Assembly: GCF_001886735.1 (NCBI RefSeq)
Contig: NZ_CP018076.1
Span: forward strand, 744,001-808,000
Length of the DNA stretch: 64,000 nt
Direction: 5' to 3'
DNA from: Sulfitobacter alexandrii
Lineage (GTDB): Bacteria > Pseudomonadota > Alphaproteobacteria > Rhodobacterales > Rhodobacteraceae
The notes under the pieces were generated by a model that saw nothing but the letters and a program-made list of their open reading frames with translations, did not search any database and was not told where the DNA came from. This document shows positions 8,844 to 19,136 of this stretch, in pieces. Position numbers and translations under genes: made by a program. Position 1 is the stretch's first letter. Each line of letters begins with the position of its first letter.

Positions 8844-9844
8844 TGGCACGGGGTCCGGTTCTGTTCGACCTTGAGGAGACCGCCGCGCCACGACCGCAGG
8901 TGGCGGCCGCGCCCCCGGTGCCCGACCTGTCGGACGCCGCGCCGAAGGGGCAGGCGATGCAGGTCGCGGCGCAGCTTGCCGCGCGGCGGCCCTCGCGGCT
9001 GGTGCGGCTGTTCTGGTGGCTGGCGACCGCGCTGATCGGTGCGCTGGTGTCCATCGCCGCCTGGAGCTTCATCGCGGGATTGATGGCGCAGTATCCGCTT
9101 TTGGGCTGGGCGATGACGGTACTGGTCGCGGCGTTCCTGCTGGTGCTGGGGCTGCTCTGCCTGCGCGAACTGGCCGCCTTCAGCCGCCTTGCCCGGCTTG
9201 ACGGGCTTCACCATGACGCCGCGCAGGCGCTGGCGCAGGATGACCTTGCCGCGGCGCGCGGCGTGACGGATCGACTGGTCGCGCTTTACAAGGGGCGCGA
9301 GGATACCCGCTGGGGGCGGGACAGGCTGGCGGATCTGAGGGGCGACCAGCTTGACGCGCAGGGGCTGCTCTCGCTGGCCGAGGCCGAGGTGTTGACCCCG
9401 CTCGACCTTGCCGCCAGCCGCGAGGTGGAGGCAGCCGCACGACAGGTCGCGACCGTGACGGCGCTGGTCCCGCTGGCCCTGGCCGACGTGGCGGCGGCGC
9501 TGACATCGAACCTGCGGATGATACGGCGGATCGCGGAGATCTACGGCGGCCGCTCTGGCTTCTTCGGGTCATGGCGGCTGACGCGTGCCGTCCTGTCTCA
9601 CCTCGTGGCCACCGGCGCGGTCGCGGTGGGCGACGACCTGCTGGAGCCGGTGCTGGGCGGGTCGATCCTGGCCAAGGTCAGCCGGCGGTTCGGCGAGGGG
9701 CTGGTCAACGGGGCGCTGACGGCGCGGGTCGGGGTCGCGGCGATGGAAGTCTGTCGGCCCTTGCCGTTCTCCGCCGCGAAACGGCCGAAGGTGCGCGGCA
9801 TCATCAAGCGCGCCCTGGGCGGGCTGTTCTCGAAGGACGATTGA
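8843..9844 (+). CDS. ycjF: YcjF-like membrane protein (DUF697 / TIGR01620)
   Basis: 333 residues. Two membrane segments at about residues 50-72 and 82-105 follow a low-complexity Ala/Pro N-terminus; the C-terminal half is the DUF697-type helical domain (ALADVAAALTSNLRMIRRIA, EIYGGRSGF). YcjF is the usual partner of YcjX. The ATG overlaps the GNAT stop (ATGA), and the frame's upstream extension into the GNAT gene is rejected. Function unknown; probably an inner-membrane partner of the YcjX ATPase. Confidence 0.85.
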   Translation: MARGPVLFDLEETAAPRPQVAAAPPVPDLSDAAPKGQAMQVAAQLAARRPSRLVRLFWWLATALIGALVSIAAWSFIAGLMAQYPLLGWAMTVLVAAFLLVLGLLCLRELAAFSRLARLDGLHHDAAQALAQDDLAAARGVTDRLVALYKGREDTRWGRDRLADLRGDQLDAQGLLSLAEAEVLTPLDLAASREVEAAARQVATVTALVPLALADVAAALTSNLRMIRRIAEIYGGRSGFFGSWRLTRAVLSHLVATGAVAVGDDLLEPVLGGSILAKVSRRFGEGLVNGALTARVGVAAMEVCRPLPFSAAKRPKVRGIIKRALGGLFSKDD

Positions 9845-9976
9845 GGGTCGGCAAAAATTTATCGACCCGGTCGCGACGGAAACGCGGCGTGCCTGCGTAT
9901 CAGTCTTGTGAGTTGCATTTTCGCGCTGGGCACTAGGATATGAGGTCGCCCCAGCCAGTTTTCGGATCGGTACCGC

Positions 9977-11443
9977 ATGCGGTTTATCAGACAAAGTATG
10001 ATCGGCCTTTTCCTTGCGGCGGCGACGCTCGGCCTGCTTGCATACGCCGTCTACATGGTGGGCAGCGCCCTGCAAGAGCGGCTGTCGGCCGAGACCAAGG
10101 CGCCGCCCGCGCAGGAGCGGGTGTTTTCCGTGAACGTGCTGGTACCGCAGGCCGCAGACATCGCGCCGGTGATCGAGACGTTCGGCGAAGTCCAGAGCCG
10201 CCGGCTGCTCGAATTGCGCACGGCCGTCACGGGGCGGGTCGTGGAACTGGCCGAGAATTTCGAGGATGGCGGCGCGGTCGAGGCCGGCCAGGTGCTTGTA
10301 CGGCTCGATCCGAGCGATGCGGAAGCGGCGGTGGAGCGCGCGACCAGCGACATCTCGGATGCGCAGGCCGAACAGCGCGATGCGGAACGAGGGCTGACCC
10401 TGGCGCAGGATTCTCTGGCCGCCGCCGAGGATCAGGCCGCCCTGCGCGACCGTGCCTTCGCGCGGCAGCAGGATCTCGACAGCCGTGGCGTCAGTACCGC
10501 CACGGCGACCGAAACGGCCGAACTCGCGGCATCGACCGCGCGACTGGCCGTGATTTCCTCGCGGCAGGCGGCGGCTGCGGCCGAAGCCCGGGTCGATCAG
10601 GCCGCTACCGGCCTGCAACGGGCACGCATCGCCCTGGCCGAAGCCGAGCGTCGCCTGGCCGACACCACCATCGACGCCCCGTTTTCGGGCACCCTGTCCT
10701 CGACCTCGGTCGTGGTGGGCAGGCTGGTGTCTGCCAACGAACAGTTGGCACAGCTCATCGACCCCGAAGATCTGGAGGTTTCCTTTCGCCTCTCGACAGC
10801 GCAGTACGCGCGGTTGCTGGATGGACAGGGCGACCTGCTTCGCGCCGGGGTGACGGCGACGCTGGAGGTCGCCGGGGTGGACCTGACCGCACGGGGCCGC
10901 ATCAGCCGCGCCAGCGCCGCCGCCGGAGAAGGGGCCACGGGCCGCCTGATCTTTGCCGCGCTCGATGACGCCGCCGGGTTCAAGACCGGCGATTTCGTGA
11001 CGGTCCGGGTGCAGGAACCCGTTCTGCGGAATGTCTTTCGCCTGCCGGCCTCTGCGCTGGACGCTGGTGAAAGCGTTCTGGTGCTCGGCCCCGAGAACCG
11101 TCTGGAACAGGTATCGGTCACGCTCCTACGCCGTCAGGGCGACGATGTTCTGGTGCGCGGCCCGGTCGAGGGCCGGCAGGTTGTCCGCGAACGCTCGCCC
11201 CTTCTGGGCGCGGGAATCGCCGTCAGGCCGCTGGACAGGGCACAACCCGGCCCGGCCGCTGAACCGGAAGAGACCGCCGACATGCTGGAGCTGACGGAGG
11301 AACGCCGCGCCCGGCTGGTCGCCTTCGTGGAGGCGAACAGCGCCATGCCGCAAGAAGCGAAGGAACGCGTGTTGGCCCGGTTGTCGGAGCCGCGCGTTCC
11401 CGCCGGGATGGTGGAGCGGCTGGAAAGCCGCATGGGCGGCTAG
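9977..11443 (+). CDS. RND efflux membrane-fusion (periplasmic adaptor) subunit
   Basis: 488 residues. An N-terminal membrane anchor (residues ~8-28) leads into a split lipoyl/hairpin architecture: the barrel-sandwich entry RLLELRTAVTGRVVELAENF, a long Ala/Glu/Arg-rich alpha-hairpin (~110-230), and return strand DTTIDAPFSGTLSS. The last ~60 residues (PEETADMLELTEERRARL onward) are an extra acidic helical tail. The adaptor links the inner-membrane pump to an outer-membrane channel; no tolC-like gene is in the window. The permease starts 3 bp after the stop. The substrate cannot be told. Confidence 0.9.
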   Translation: MRFIRQSMIGLFLAAATLGLLAYAVYMVGSALQERLSAETKAPPAQERVFSVNVLVPQAADIAPVIETFGEVQSRRLLELRTAVTGRVVELAENFEDGGAVEAGQVLVRLDPSDAEAAVERATSDISDAQAEQRDAERGLTLAQDSLAAAEDQAALRDRAFARQQDLDSRGVSTATATETAELAASTARLAVISSRQAAAAAEARVDQAATGLQRARIALAEAERRLADTTIDAPFSGTLSSTSVVVGRLVSANEQLAQLIDPEDLEVSFRLSTAQYARLLDGQGDLLRAGVTATLEVAGVDLTARGRISRASAAAGEGATGRLIFAALDDAAGFKTGDFVTVRVQEPVLRNVFRLPASALDAGESVLVLGPENRLEQVSVTLLRRQGDDVLVRGPVEGRQVVRERSPLLGAGIAVRPLDRAQPGPAAEPEETADMLELTEERRARLVAFVEANSAMPQEAKERVLARLSEPRVPAGMVERLESRMGG

Positions 11444-11446
11444 GCC

Positions 11447-14400
11447 GTGGCCCGCGCGATCACCGGCAAGGCGGGGGGGCTGCTGTCCTATTTCGTCCGG
11501 CACCGCACGGCGGCGAACCTCCTCTTGGTGCTCCTGCTGGTCGCCGGTGCCGCCGCCGCGCCGAACATGCGCGCGCAGTTCTTTCCCGACGTGATCGTCG
11601 ACAATGTGACCGTCACGACCGTCTGGGACGGCGCCGGGGCCGACGACGTGGATGCCGCGATCGTGCAGGTGCTGGAGCCGGCGCTGCTTGCGGTGGAAGG
11701 GGTCGAAAGTTCGGAAAGCACCTCGCGCGAGGGACGGGGCACGGTCACGCTCGATTTCGAACCGGACTGGGACATGGCCCGCGCGGCAACGGACGTGCAG
11801 ACGGCGGTGGATGGCATCACCACCCTTCCCGAAGAGGCCGAGGATCCCAACGTGCGGCGGGGCGCATGGCGGGACCGCGTGACGGACGTGGTCCTGACCG
11901 GGCCCGTCGCGCCGGAGCAGTTGGGCCGGTTCGCGGACGAGTTCGTGACGCGGCTCTTTGCCGCCGGGGTCACCCGAACCTCGATTCAGGGGATCGCGGC
12001 CCCGCAGACCCTGATCGAGGTGCCTTCCGCGCGGCTGATCGCCTACGACATCTCGATGGCCGACATCGCCACGGCGATCGCGGCCGAGGTCGATGCCGAC
12101 CCTGCCGGCGACGTCACCGGGGCCAACGCGCGGGTTCGCACGGGCACGGCCAAGCGGTCGCCTCAGGAAATCGCCGAGATCGTGCTGCGATCGAACCCGG
12201 ACGGGTCCAAGTTGACCATCGGTGACCTCGCCACCGTGCGCAGCGAGGGGGTGGACCGGCTGGAATCCTATTTCGTCGGTCCGAACCCGGCTGTGTCGGT
12301 ACGGGTGGACCGGTCCGACGGGGGCGATGCCATCGGCATCCAGGCGACGGTCGAGGAGGTCGCGGAGGCACTGGCGGCGACGCTTCCGGCGGACGTGTCC
12401 GTCGAACTGATCCGCACCCGCGCCGAGGCAATCACCGGCAGGCTGGACCTGCTGATCGACAACGGGTTGATGGGGCTGGGGCTGGTCGTGCTGCTGCTGT
12501 TCCTGTTCCTGAACGCGCGCACCGCGTTCTGGGTGGCGGCGGGCATTCCCGTCGCCATGGGGGCGGCCATTGCCCTGATGTATGCCGCGGGGCTTACCTT
12601 CAACATGATCTCCCTGTTCGGGCTCATCATCACCCTGGGCATCGTGGTGGACGACGCCATCGTCGTGGGGGAATACGCCGATCAGCGGTACAAGGCGGGC
12701 GAAGGCGCGCTTCAGGCGGCCGAGAACGCGGCCCGGCGCATGGCGATGCCCGTGTTCGCCGCCACGCTCACGACGATCATCGCCTTCTACGGACTGGTGA
12801 TCGTGGGCGGTCGGTTCGGCGATCTCATCCAGGACATCCCCTTTACCGTCATCGCGGTGCTGGCAGCGTCGCTGGTGGAATGTTTCCTGATATTGCCCAA
12901 CCACATGGCCCACGCCATGCGCGCGGCGGCGAAAGAGCATTGGTACGATCTGCCGAGCCGGGTGGTGAACCGCGGCTTCGAATTCGTGCGCGATCGGCTT
13001 TTCCGGCCCCTGATGGCCGGGGTCATCGCCGCGCGTTACGTAGTGCTGGCGGGCGTGGTCGTGGTGCTGGCCTCGCAGATCACGCTATTCATAAACGGGT
13101 CGGTGCAGTGGCGCTTCTTCAACTCGCCCGAACAGGGCAGCGTGTCGGGCAGTTTCGCCATGGCCGAAGGCGCCAGCCGCGAAGACACCATCGAAATGAT
13201 GCGCGAGATGCAGCGGGCCACCGAGGAGCTGGGTGCGAAATACGCCGACCGCTACGGGGTCAACCCGCTGGACTACGTCATCGCGCAGATCGGCGGCACG
13301 TCGGGCCGGGGGCTGGCGGGGGCCGACAACAAGGACGCGGATCTTCTCGGCGGCATCTCGATCGAACTGATCGACGCGGATCTGCGGCCCTATTCCAGTT
13401 TTGCCTTCGTGGCGGATCTTCAGGATCGGGTGGTCAACCACCCCCTCGCCGAAACCGTCAGCTTTCGCGGGTGGCGATCAGGGCCCGGCGGGGATGCGCT
13501 GGACGTGCAGTTCTACGGGGCGGACACCGACACGCTCAAGGCTGCGGCGGAGGATCTGAAGTCGGCGATGCGCAGCTACCCCGAGGTCACGGCCGTCGAG
13601 GACAATCTGGCCTACGACAAGGAAGAACTGATCCTCGACCTGACCCCGCAGGGACAGGCGCTTGGGTTTACCATCGATGCGCTGGGCAGGGTATTGCGCA
13701 ATCGGCTGGCGGGGATAGAGGCCGCGACATATCCCGACGGGCCCCGTTCTGCCACGATACGGGTGGAGTTGCCCGAAGGCGAGTTGACCGCGGACTTCCT
13801 CGACCGGACGCAGATGCGCACACCCGAAGGGCTGTACGTGCCCCTGGCCGATATCGTCAGTGTCGAGAGGCGGACCGGCTTCAGCACCGTGCGGCGGGAA
13901 AACGGCATTCGGCTGATTTCCGTCACCGGCGACATTTCCGAGGATGACGCGGCCCGCGCGACGGAGATCCAGCAGGCGCTGCAGGACGACATTCTGCCGC
14001 GCATCGCCTCCGAACGGCAGGTCGAATGGCGGCTCTCCGGCCTGAGCGAGCAGGAAAGCGATTTTCTGAGCGATGCGTTGACGGGCCTGATCCTCGTGCT
14101 GACGGGTATCTACCTTGTCCTGGCCTGGATCTTCGGAAGCTGGACCCGTCCGCTGGTGGTGATGGCGATCATTCCCTTCGGGCTTGTGGGCGCCATATAC
14201 GGCCACGCGCTGTGGGACGTGCCGCTGAGCATGTTCACGGTGGTCGGTCTGCTGGGCATGACGGGCATCATCATCAACGACTCCATCGTTCTGGTCACCA
14301 CCATCGACGAATATGCCGAGACACGGGGCCTGATCCCCTCGATCATCGACGGCGCGGCGGACCGGCTGCGGCCGGTGTTGCTGACAACGCTGACCACCGT

Positions 14401-14845
14401 GCTGGGCATGGCGCCGCTGCTGTACGAGCAGAGCCAGCAGGCGCAGTTCCTGAAACCCACCGTCATCACGCTGGTCTACGGCCTCGGGTTCGGCATGGCG
14501 TTGGTGCTTCTGGTCGTGCCCGCGCTGGTGGCGGCCCAGCATGATCTGGCGCGCCAGATCGCGGCGATGCGGCGCGGGGTGCGCGCGCCCCTGCGCAGCA
14601 TGCGGCTGGGGCTTCTTGCGCTCTGGGCACTGGTATTGGCCTGGGGCGGCCTGACGCTTGGCTGGGCCGCCTGGCGGGGGGCCGTGCATCCGGTGGCCGG
14701 GTGGGTGCTACCCGACGCGGCGACGGGCGTGCAGGCGGCGCTGCTGGTGTTCCTGATCGGCGCGGCAGCAATAGCGCTGGCCGGTTACGGGATCGGTGCG
14801 CTGTCCTACGCGCTTGCGGCGCGGCGGCGTCGGTCCGTTCCCTAG
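11447..14845 (+). CDS. RND efflux transporter permease with extra C-terminal membrane pair
   Basis: 1132 residues. Proton-driven AcrB/MMPL-type pump: first membrane segment near residue 20, large periplasmic loops at ~45-340 and ~560-870, and two clusters of membrane segments. Typical stretches include GIVVDDAIVVGEY (the proton-relay Asp pair region) and GIIINDSIVLVTTIDEY in the second half. It starts with GTG 3 bp after the adaptor gene. RND pumps normally end near the residue-1030 stretch VPALVAAQ; here ~100 more residues follow with two further hydrophobic segments. Its stop overlaps that of the convergent DsbD-like gene. Confidence 0.93.
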   Translation: MARAITGKAGGLLSYFVRHRTAANLLLVLLLVAGAAAAPNMRAQFFPDVIVDNVTVTTVWDGAGADDVDAAIVQVLEPALLAVEGVESSESTSREGRGTVTLDFEPDWDMARAATDVQTAVDGITTLPEEAEDPNVRRGAWRDRVTDVVLTGPVAPEQLGRFADEFVTRLFAAGVTRTSIQGIAAPQTLIEVPSARLIAYDISMADIATAIAAEVDADPAGDVTGANARVRTGTAKRSPQEIAEIVLRSNPDGSKLTIGDLATVRSEGVDRLESYFVGPNPAVSVRVDRSDGGDAIGIQATVEEVAEALAATLPADVSVELIRTRAEAITGRLDLLIDNGLMGLGLVVLLLFLFLNARTAFWVAAGIPVAMGAAIALMYAAGLTFNMISLFGLIITLGIVVDDAIVVGEYADQRYKAGEGALQAAENAARRMAMPVFAATLTTIIAFYGLVIVGGRFGDLIQDIPFTVIAVLAASLVECFLILPNHMAHAMRAAAKEHWYDLPSRVVNRGFEFVRDRLFRPLMAGVIAARYVVLAGVVVVLASQITLFINGSVQWRFFNSPEQGSVSGSFAMAEGASREDTIEMMREMQRATEELGAKYADRYGVNPLDYVIAQIGGTSGRGLAGADNKDADLLGGISIELIDADLRPYSSFAFVADLQDRVVNHPLAETVSFRGWRSGPGGDALDVQFYGADTDTLKAAAEDLKSAMRSYPEVTAVEDNLAYDKEELILDLTPQGQALGFTIDALGRVLRNRLAGIEAATYPDGPRSATIRVELPEGELTADFLDRTQMRTPEGLYVPLADIVSVERRTGFSTVRRENGIRLISVTGDISEDDAARATEIQQALQDDILPRIASERQVEWRLSGLSEQESDFLSDALTGLILVLTGIYLVLAWIFGSWTRPLVVMAIIPFGLVGAIYGHALWDVPLSMFTVVGLLGMTGIIINDSIVLVTTIDEYAETRGLIPSIIDGAADRLRPVLLTTLTTVLGMAPLLYEQSQQAQFLKPTVITLVYGLGFGMALVLLVVPALVAAQHDLARQIAAMRRGVRAPLRSMRLGLLALWALVLAWGGLTLGWAAWRGAVHPVAGWVLPDAATGVQAALLVFLIGAAAIALAGYGIGALSYALAARRRRSVP

Positions 14846-15651
14846 CCGCCGGTGCACCCGCGGATTTCGACGGCCTGGCGGTCTCCGAGAACGGTGATCG
14901 TGATGCGTGACCGGTCGATGGCCACCGCGCCGCCCGCGTCGGCGCCGAGTTCTCCCGTCGCGGTCAACGTGCGGCCCGACCGTGTGCTGTCGGTTTCGCT
15001 TGCCCAGACACCGGCCTGGCCGGGTTCGATCACCACCAGCTCCTGACCGCCGGTTGGCGGCATGTCCAGTCGCGCCTCGATCCGGAACCCGTCTGCAGTG
15101 GGGCGCAGGGCACAGGTGGCCGAGCGGACATCGCCTTCGGTCGCTGAAAAGGCGCGCGCCGCGAGGGCCGCGGCGATCGCGGGCGAGGGAGAGCGCTGCG
15201 ACTGATCGAGCGTGGCGGCGACCTGCAGGCGTTGCGGAACGCAGATGTCGCTGCACACGCCGATGTCCAGCGTCACATCCAGCCTTACGGGCTGGCCCGG
15301 ATCGCGGGGCGCCAGGGTGATCGGCAGCACCAGTTCGTTCTTGTATCCGATGGTCAGCACGCCGCCCTCGCGGAACACCTGCGGCGCGGGCCAGGTAATG
15401 CCGACGCCGCGCAGGTTTTGCGAACCGGTCCAGTCGAACTGTGGGGGGATGCCCGCGTCGCCGGGGGCGCGCCAGTAGGTCTTCCATCCCGGTGCGAGGG
15501 CAAAGCGGATGGCCGCGACACGGGTGCCGTCGGGCTTGACCCATCCGGGCAGGATGTCGGCGGTGACCGGGGTGCCGACGCCGTCCTGCGCAAGGCTTGG
15601 CAGGGCAGTGGCTAGGCAGAGGACCAGGGCGAAGGCAAGCTGTCGGATCAT
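14842..15651 (-). CDS. DsbD alpha-domain-like periplasmic thiol protein
   Basis: 269 residues. Signal peptide (residues 1-22, ending PSLAQ). The body resembles the N-terminal domain of the thiol:disulfide interchange protein DsbD, with the redox cysteine pair VCSDIC at residues 132-137; the membrane and thioredoxin-like domains of full DsbD are absent. Such free-standing domains occur in Rhodobacterales and probably take electrons from a CcdA/ScsB-type transporter to reduce periplasmic targets. The start ATG at 15651 begins a clean signal peptide. Four-base overlap with the RND permease stop. Confidence 0.85.
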   Translation of the reverse strand: MIRQLAFALVLCLATALPSLAQDGVGTPVTADILPGWVKPDGTRVAAIRFALAPGWKTYWRAPGDAGIPPQFDWTGSQNLRGVGITWPAPQVFREGGVLTIGYKNELVLPITLAPRDPGQPVRLDVTLDIGVCSDICVPQRLQVAATLDQSQRSPSPAIAAALAARAFSATEGDVRSATCALRPTADGFRIEARLDMPPTGGQELVVIEPGQAGVWASETDSTRSGRTLTATGELGADAGGAVAIDRSRITITVLGDRQAVEIRGCTGG

Positions 15652-15804
15652 GGCCCTTCAATGGCCCAAGCGCGGGCGGCTGCCAAGTCACGTTTGCATC
15701 ATCGATGTTTCGCGAAATGCCGCTGCCGGCGTGCCGCCCCCTTGTCACGCGGTCCCGGCTTGGGCATCGTGAGGGCGACGCCCACCGGACACGGGACCCA
15801 GCCG

Positions 15805-16359
15805 ATGAACCTGACCGGAAAACTCCTCGTGGCAATGCCCGGCATGGGTGACCCCCGGTTCGCACATGCCGTGATTTTCATCGCGGACCATTCCGAGAAA
15901 GGCGCGATGGGATTGATCGTGAACAAGCCCGCCACCGACGTCCTGCTGTCGGACGTGCTCGACCAGATCGAGACGCCGATCGCTCCGCCGCAGCACGAAT
16001 TGCGGGTCCACATCGGCGGTCCGGTGGAAACCGGGCGGGGGTTCGTGCTGCATTCACCCGAATACAGGTCGGCCATGCAGACGATGACCATCGCCGGCGA
16101 CTTCGCCGTGACGGCGACGCTGGACGTGCTCGAGGATATCGCGGCGGGCAAGGGCCCTCGGAAGGCGCAGTTGATGCTGGGCTATGCCGGGTGGGGGCCT
16201 GACCAGCTGGAAGCCGAGATCGCGCAGAACGGCTGGCTGACCTGCGAGGCGACCCCCGAGATGGTGTTCGATCTCGAGGACGGGCGGAAATGGGCCGCGG
16301 CGCTGAAATCCCTTGGTGTCGATCCGGTAGGCCTGTCGGCCACGGCCGGTCGGGCCTGA
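15805..16359 (+). CDS. YqgE/AlgH family protein
   Basis: 184 residues, normal length. Family marks: [24 protein letters not shown] near the N-terminus, [10 protein letters not shown] and [16 protein letters not shown]. The cellular role is not established; the AlgH name comes from an alginate phenotype in Pseudomonas. The ATG at 15805 (MNLTGK) is preferred; upstream in-frame sequence to 15661 lies in the divergent promoter gap and has no homologous look. It faces away from the DsbD-like gene and converges with the Sua5 gene (3-bp gap). Confidence 0.9.
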   Translation: MNLTGKLLVAMPGMGDPRFAHAVIFIADHSEKGAMGLIVNKPATDVLLSDVLDQIETPIAPPQHELRVHIGGPVETGRGFVLHSPEYRSAMQTMTIAGDFAVTATLDVLEDIAAGKGPRKAQLMLGYAGWGPDQLEAEIAQNGWLTCEATPEMVFDLEDGRKWAAALKSLGVDPVGLSATAGRA

Positions 16360-16362
16360 CCC

Positions 16363-17304
16363 TCAGCGCGGGGCGGCAGCGCGGCGCAGCCGGTCATTGA
16401 TGGCACGGCCCAGCCCGACCTCGGGAACGGGGGCGACGGCGATGGGCCGATCCATGGCGTCCAGCTGGTGCAGCCGGTCGAACAGCCGGCTCGCCGCCTC
16501 GACCAGATCGCCTGTCGCGGACAGGGTCAGCGCGCCGGTGATCCCGCCGAAACCCAGCAGCACCTCGTCCCCTTCGGCTGTCGTGGCGTTCAGCCGGACG
16601 CGGGCGCGCGGCGCATAGTGCGACGCGAGTTGTCCCGGGGCGATGACCTCGGATCCGGCCGCGGTTTTGAGCGGCGCACCAAGCGCGGCTTCCAGCGCTT
16701 CCTGCGGCAGGCCACCCGCACGCAGAAGCGTCGGCACGGGACTGGCCAGCCCGATGATGGTGCTTTCCAGCCCGACGGCACAGGGGCCATCGTCCAGCAC
16801 GGCCGCGATTCTTCCGGAAAGGCCTGACAGCACGTGGCCGGCGGTCGTTGGGCTGATGCGCCCGGATGGATTGGCGGAAGGCGCCGCGACCGGTCCGCCG
16901 AAGGCCTTCAGCAAGGCGCGCGCCGCCGGATGGGCGGGCACCCGCAGTGCCACGGTGTCCAACCCTGCCGTGACAAGCGTCGACAGGCCGTGTCCGGCTT
17001 TCAGCGGCAGCACGAGGGTCAGCGGCCCGGGCCAGAAGGCAGAGGCGAGGATCTCGGCCCGGTCGGACCATTCGACGTAGTCGCGGGCCTGCGCCGGATC
17101 GGCGAGGTGGGCAATCAGGGGATTGAAGCTGGGTCTGCCCTTCGCGGCGTAGACGGCGGCCACCGCGTCGCCGTTGCGGGCGTCGGCGCCAAGGCCATAG
17201 ACCGTTTCGGTGGGAAAGGCCACGAGCCTGCCGGCGGACAGCAAGTCGGCGGCCCGGGCGATGCCGAGCCCGTCATGCTGGAGGATTTCCGTGTCTTCTG
17301 TCAT
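16363..17304 (-). CDS. tsaC: L-threonylcarbamoyladenylate synthase (Sua5 type)
   Basis: 313 residues. Makes threonylcarbamoyl-AMP from threonine, bicarbonate and ATP for t6A37 modification of ANN-decoding tRNAs. The N-terminal YrdC domain shows PTETVYGLGADA, KGRPSFNPL and PSANPSGRISPT; a flexible linker leads to a ~110-residue C-terminal Sua5 domain (APGQLASHYAPRA). This is the longer Sua5 form, not the 190-residue TsaC of E. coli. Convergent with yqgE. Confidence 0.92.
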   Translation of the reverse strand: MTEDTEILQHDGLGIARAADLLSAGRLVAFPTETVYGLGADARNGDAVAAVYAAKGRPSFNPLIAHLADPAQARDYVEWSDRAEILASAFWPGPLTLVLPLKAGHGLSTLVTAGLDTVALRVPAHPAARALLKAFGGPVAAPSANPSGRISPTTAGHVLSGLSGRIAAVLDDGPCAVGLESTIIGLASPVPTLLRAGGLPQEALEAALGAPLKTAAGSEVIAPGQLASHYAPRARVRLNATTAEGDEVLLGFGGITGALTLSATGDLVEAASRLFDRLHQLDAMDRPIAVAPVPEVGLGRAINDRLRRAAAPR

Positions 17305-17438
17305 GCTGACTACTGACGCTGCGTTTTGGGTTGCGGGGCGCCTGAGGGCGCTTCATGTTGTGGCAGGATCGGCCTGCCCTTAGCAGGGCCGGGCCCGTGT
17401 TGCCAAGCCACAGACGCCCCCATTCGGGAGAGAATTAC

Positions 17439-19136
17439 ATGCCATACCACGCCGCCGCCGACGAGTTCGCCTTTCTGATAGAGCACATCCTCGACATGGA
17501 AGCGCTGCGCGAAACGTCGCGATTTGCCGATGCGACAGAGGACGTTACCCGCGCCATTCTGTCCGAGGCGGGCAAGATGTGCGACGAGGTTCTTGCACCG
17601 CTGCAACGGCCGGGCGATCTGAACCCGGCGCGGCTTGAGAATGGCGTCGTGCGCACGTCGCCCGGTTTCGCCGACGGGTTCCGGGCCATCGCCGACGGGG
17701 GCTGGATCGGCATCACCGCGGATCCCGAATATGGCGGCATGGGTCTGCCGATGACGCTGAATACCGCCGTCAACGAGATGATCAGCGGCGCCTGCCTGTC
17801 GCTGCAGCTTGCCCCCCTGATGAGTCAGGGCCAGATCGAGGCGCTGGAGCATCACGCCTCGGACGAGATCAAGGCGATGTACCTGCCCAAGCTGATTTCG
17901 GGCGAATGGACCGGCACCATGAACCTGACCGAACCGCAAGCGGGATCGGACGTGGGCGCGCTGGTCTGCAAGGCGCGCGACAACGGTGACGGGACCTACG
18001 CCATCAGCGGGCAGAAGATCTACATCTCCTGGGGCGACAACGATTTCGCGCAGAATGTCTGTCATCTGGTGCTGGCACGCCTGCCGGACGCCCCGGCCGG
18101 GACAAAGGGGATCAGCCTGTTCCTCGTACCGAAATTCATCCCGGACGCCGACGGCAATCCCGGCAAGCGTAACGGTCTCAAGGTCGTCAGCCTCGAGCAC
18201 AAGCTCGGTCTGCACGGCTCGCCGACCGCGGTGATGGAATATGGCAGCGCCACAGGCTGGCTCGTGGGGCCGGAGCAGGGCGGCATGGCGGCAATGTTCA
18301 CCATGATGAACAACGCCCGGCTCGGCGTCGGGGGGCAGGGTGTCGGGGTTGCCGAAGCGGCCTACCAGCACGCGCTGGCCTATGCCCAGGACCGCAAACA
18401 GGGCGGCAAGGGGTCGATCATCGACCACGCCGACGTGCGCCGGATGCTCGCCAGCATGAAGGCCGATGTCTTTGCCGCGCGGGCGATCGAGATGTCCTGC
18501 GCCCATGCCATCGACATGGGCAACGCGACCGGCGATCCCGCATGGAAGGCGCGGGCCGCCCTGCTGACCCCGATCGCAAAGGCGTTTGGGACCGATGTGG
18601 GCATCGAGGTCGCCCAGACAGGTGTTCAGGTTCATGGCGGCATGGGCTTTGTCGAGGAAACCGGCGCGGCGCAATTCGCCCGCGACGTGCGCGTCACCGC
18701 GATCTACGAAGGGACCAACGGCATTCAGGCGATGGATCTCGTGGGCCGCAAGATGATGGACGGCGGCGAAGCGGCGGGCGCCCTGCTGGACGAGATGGAA
18801 GCAGACGTGGAACGGGCACGCGAGACCTTTCCGAACATGGCGGACGCGGTCTGGCAGGCCTGCGAAAGCCTGCGGGAGGCGACGGACTGGCTGGTGTCGC
18901 AGGACAACATGCAGGCGCGCTTCGCCGGTGCGGTCCCCTACCTGCGCGCCTTCGCGCGGGTGCTGGGGGGGCATCTGCACCTCAAGGCCGCGATGGTCGA
19001 CAAGGGCGGGTCGCGTGAGCGTCTGGCGCGCTTCTATATCCAGCGGATCATGCCCGAATATGCAGGTCTGCTGTCTCATGCGCAGTCGGGTGATGCCGAC
19101 CTCTTTGCGCTGACCGCCGAAGACCTGGCCGCCTGA
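17439..19136 (+). CDS. Acyl-CoA dehydrogenase, long (DmdC-like) subfamily
   Basis: 565 residues, longer than ordinary (380-residue) acyl-CoA dehydrogenases. FAD-dependent alpha,beta-dehydrogenation of an acyl-CoA; electrons go to ETF (an ETF-QO lies at 29.5 kb). Seen: N-terminal helical domain, [18 protein letters not shown]/substrate region, [12 protein letters not shown], and the catalytic-base region [13 protein letters not shown], plus a C-terminal extension. This layout matches 3-methylmercaptopropionyl-CoA dehydrogenase (DmdC) of DMSP breakdown and relatives of other specificity; substrate left open. ATG at 17439 follows GGGAGAG. The stop overlaps the next start (TGATG). Confidence 0.88.
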   Translation: MPYHAAADEFAFLIEHILDMEALRETSRFADATEDVTRAILSEAGKMCDEVLAPLQRPGDLNPARLENGVVRTSPGFADGFRAIADGGWIGITADPEYGGMGLPMTLNTAVNEMISGACLSLQLAPLMSQGQIEALEHHASDEIKAMYLPKLISGEWTGTMNLTEPQAGSDVGALVCKARDNGDGTYAISGQKIYISWGDNDFAQNVCHLVLARLPDAPAGTKGISLFLVPKFIPDADGNPGKRNGLKVVSLEHKLGLHGSPTAVMEYGSATGWLVGPEQGGMAAMFTMMNNARLGVGGQGVGVAEAAYQHALAYAQDRKQGGKGSIIDHADVRRMLASMKADVFAARAIEMSCAHAIDMGNATGDPAWKARAALLTPIAKAFGTDVGIEVAQTGVQVHGGMGFVEETGAAQFARDVRVTAIYEGTNGIQAMDLVGRKMMDGGEAAGALLDEMEADVERARETFPNMADAVWQACESLREATDWLVSQDNMQARFAGAVPYLRAFARVLGGHLHLKAAMVDKGGSRERLARFYIQRIMPEYAGLLSHAQSGDADLFALTAEDLAA

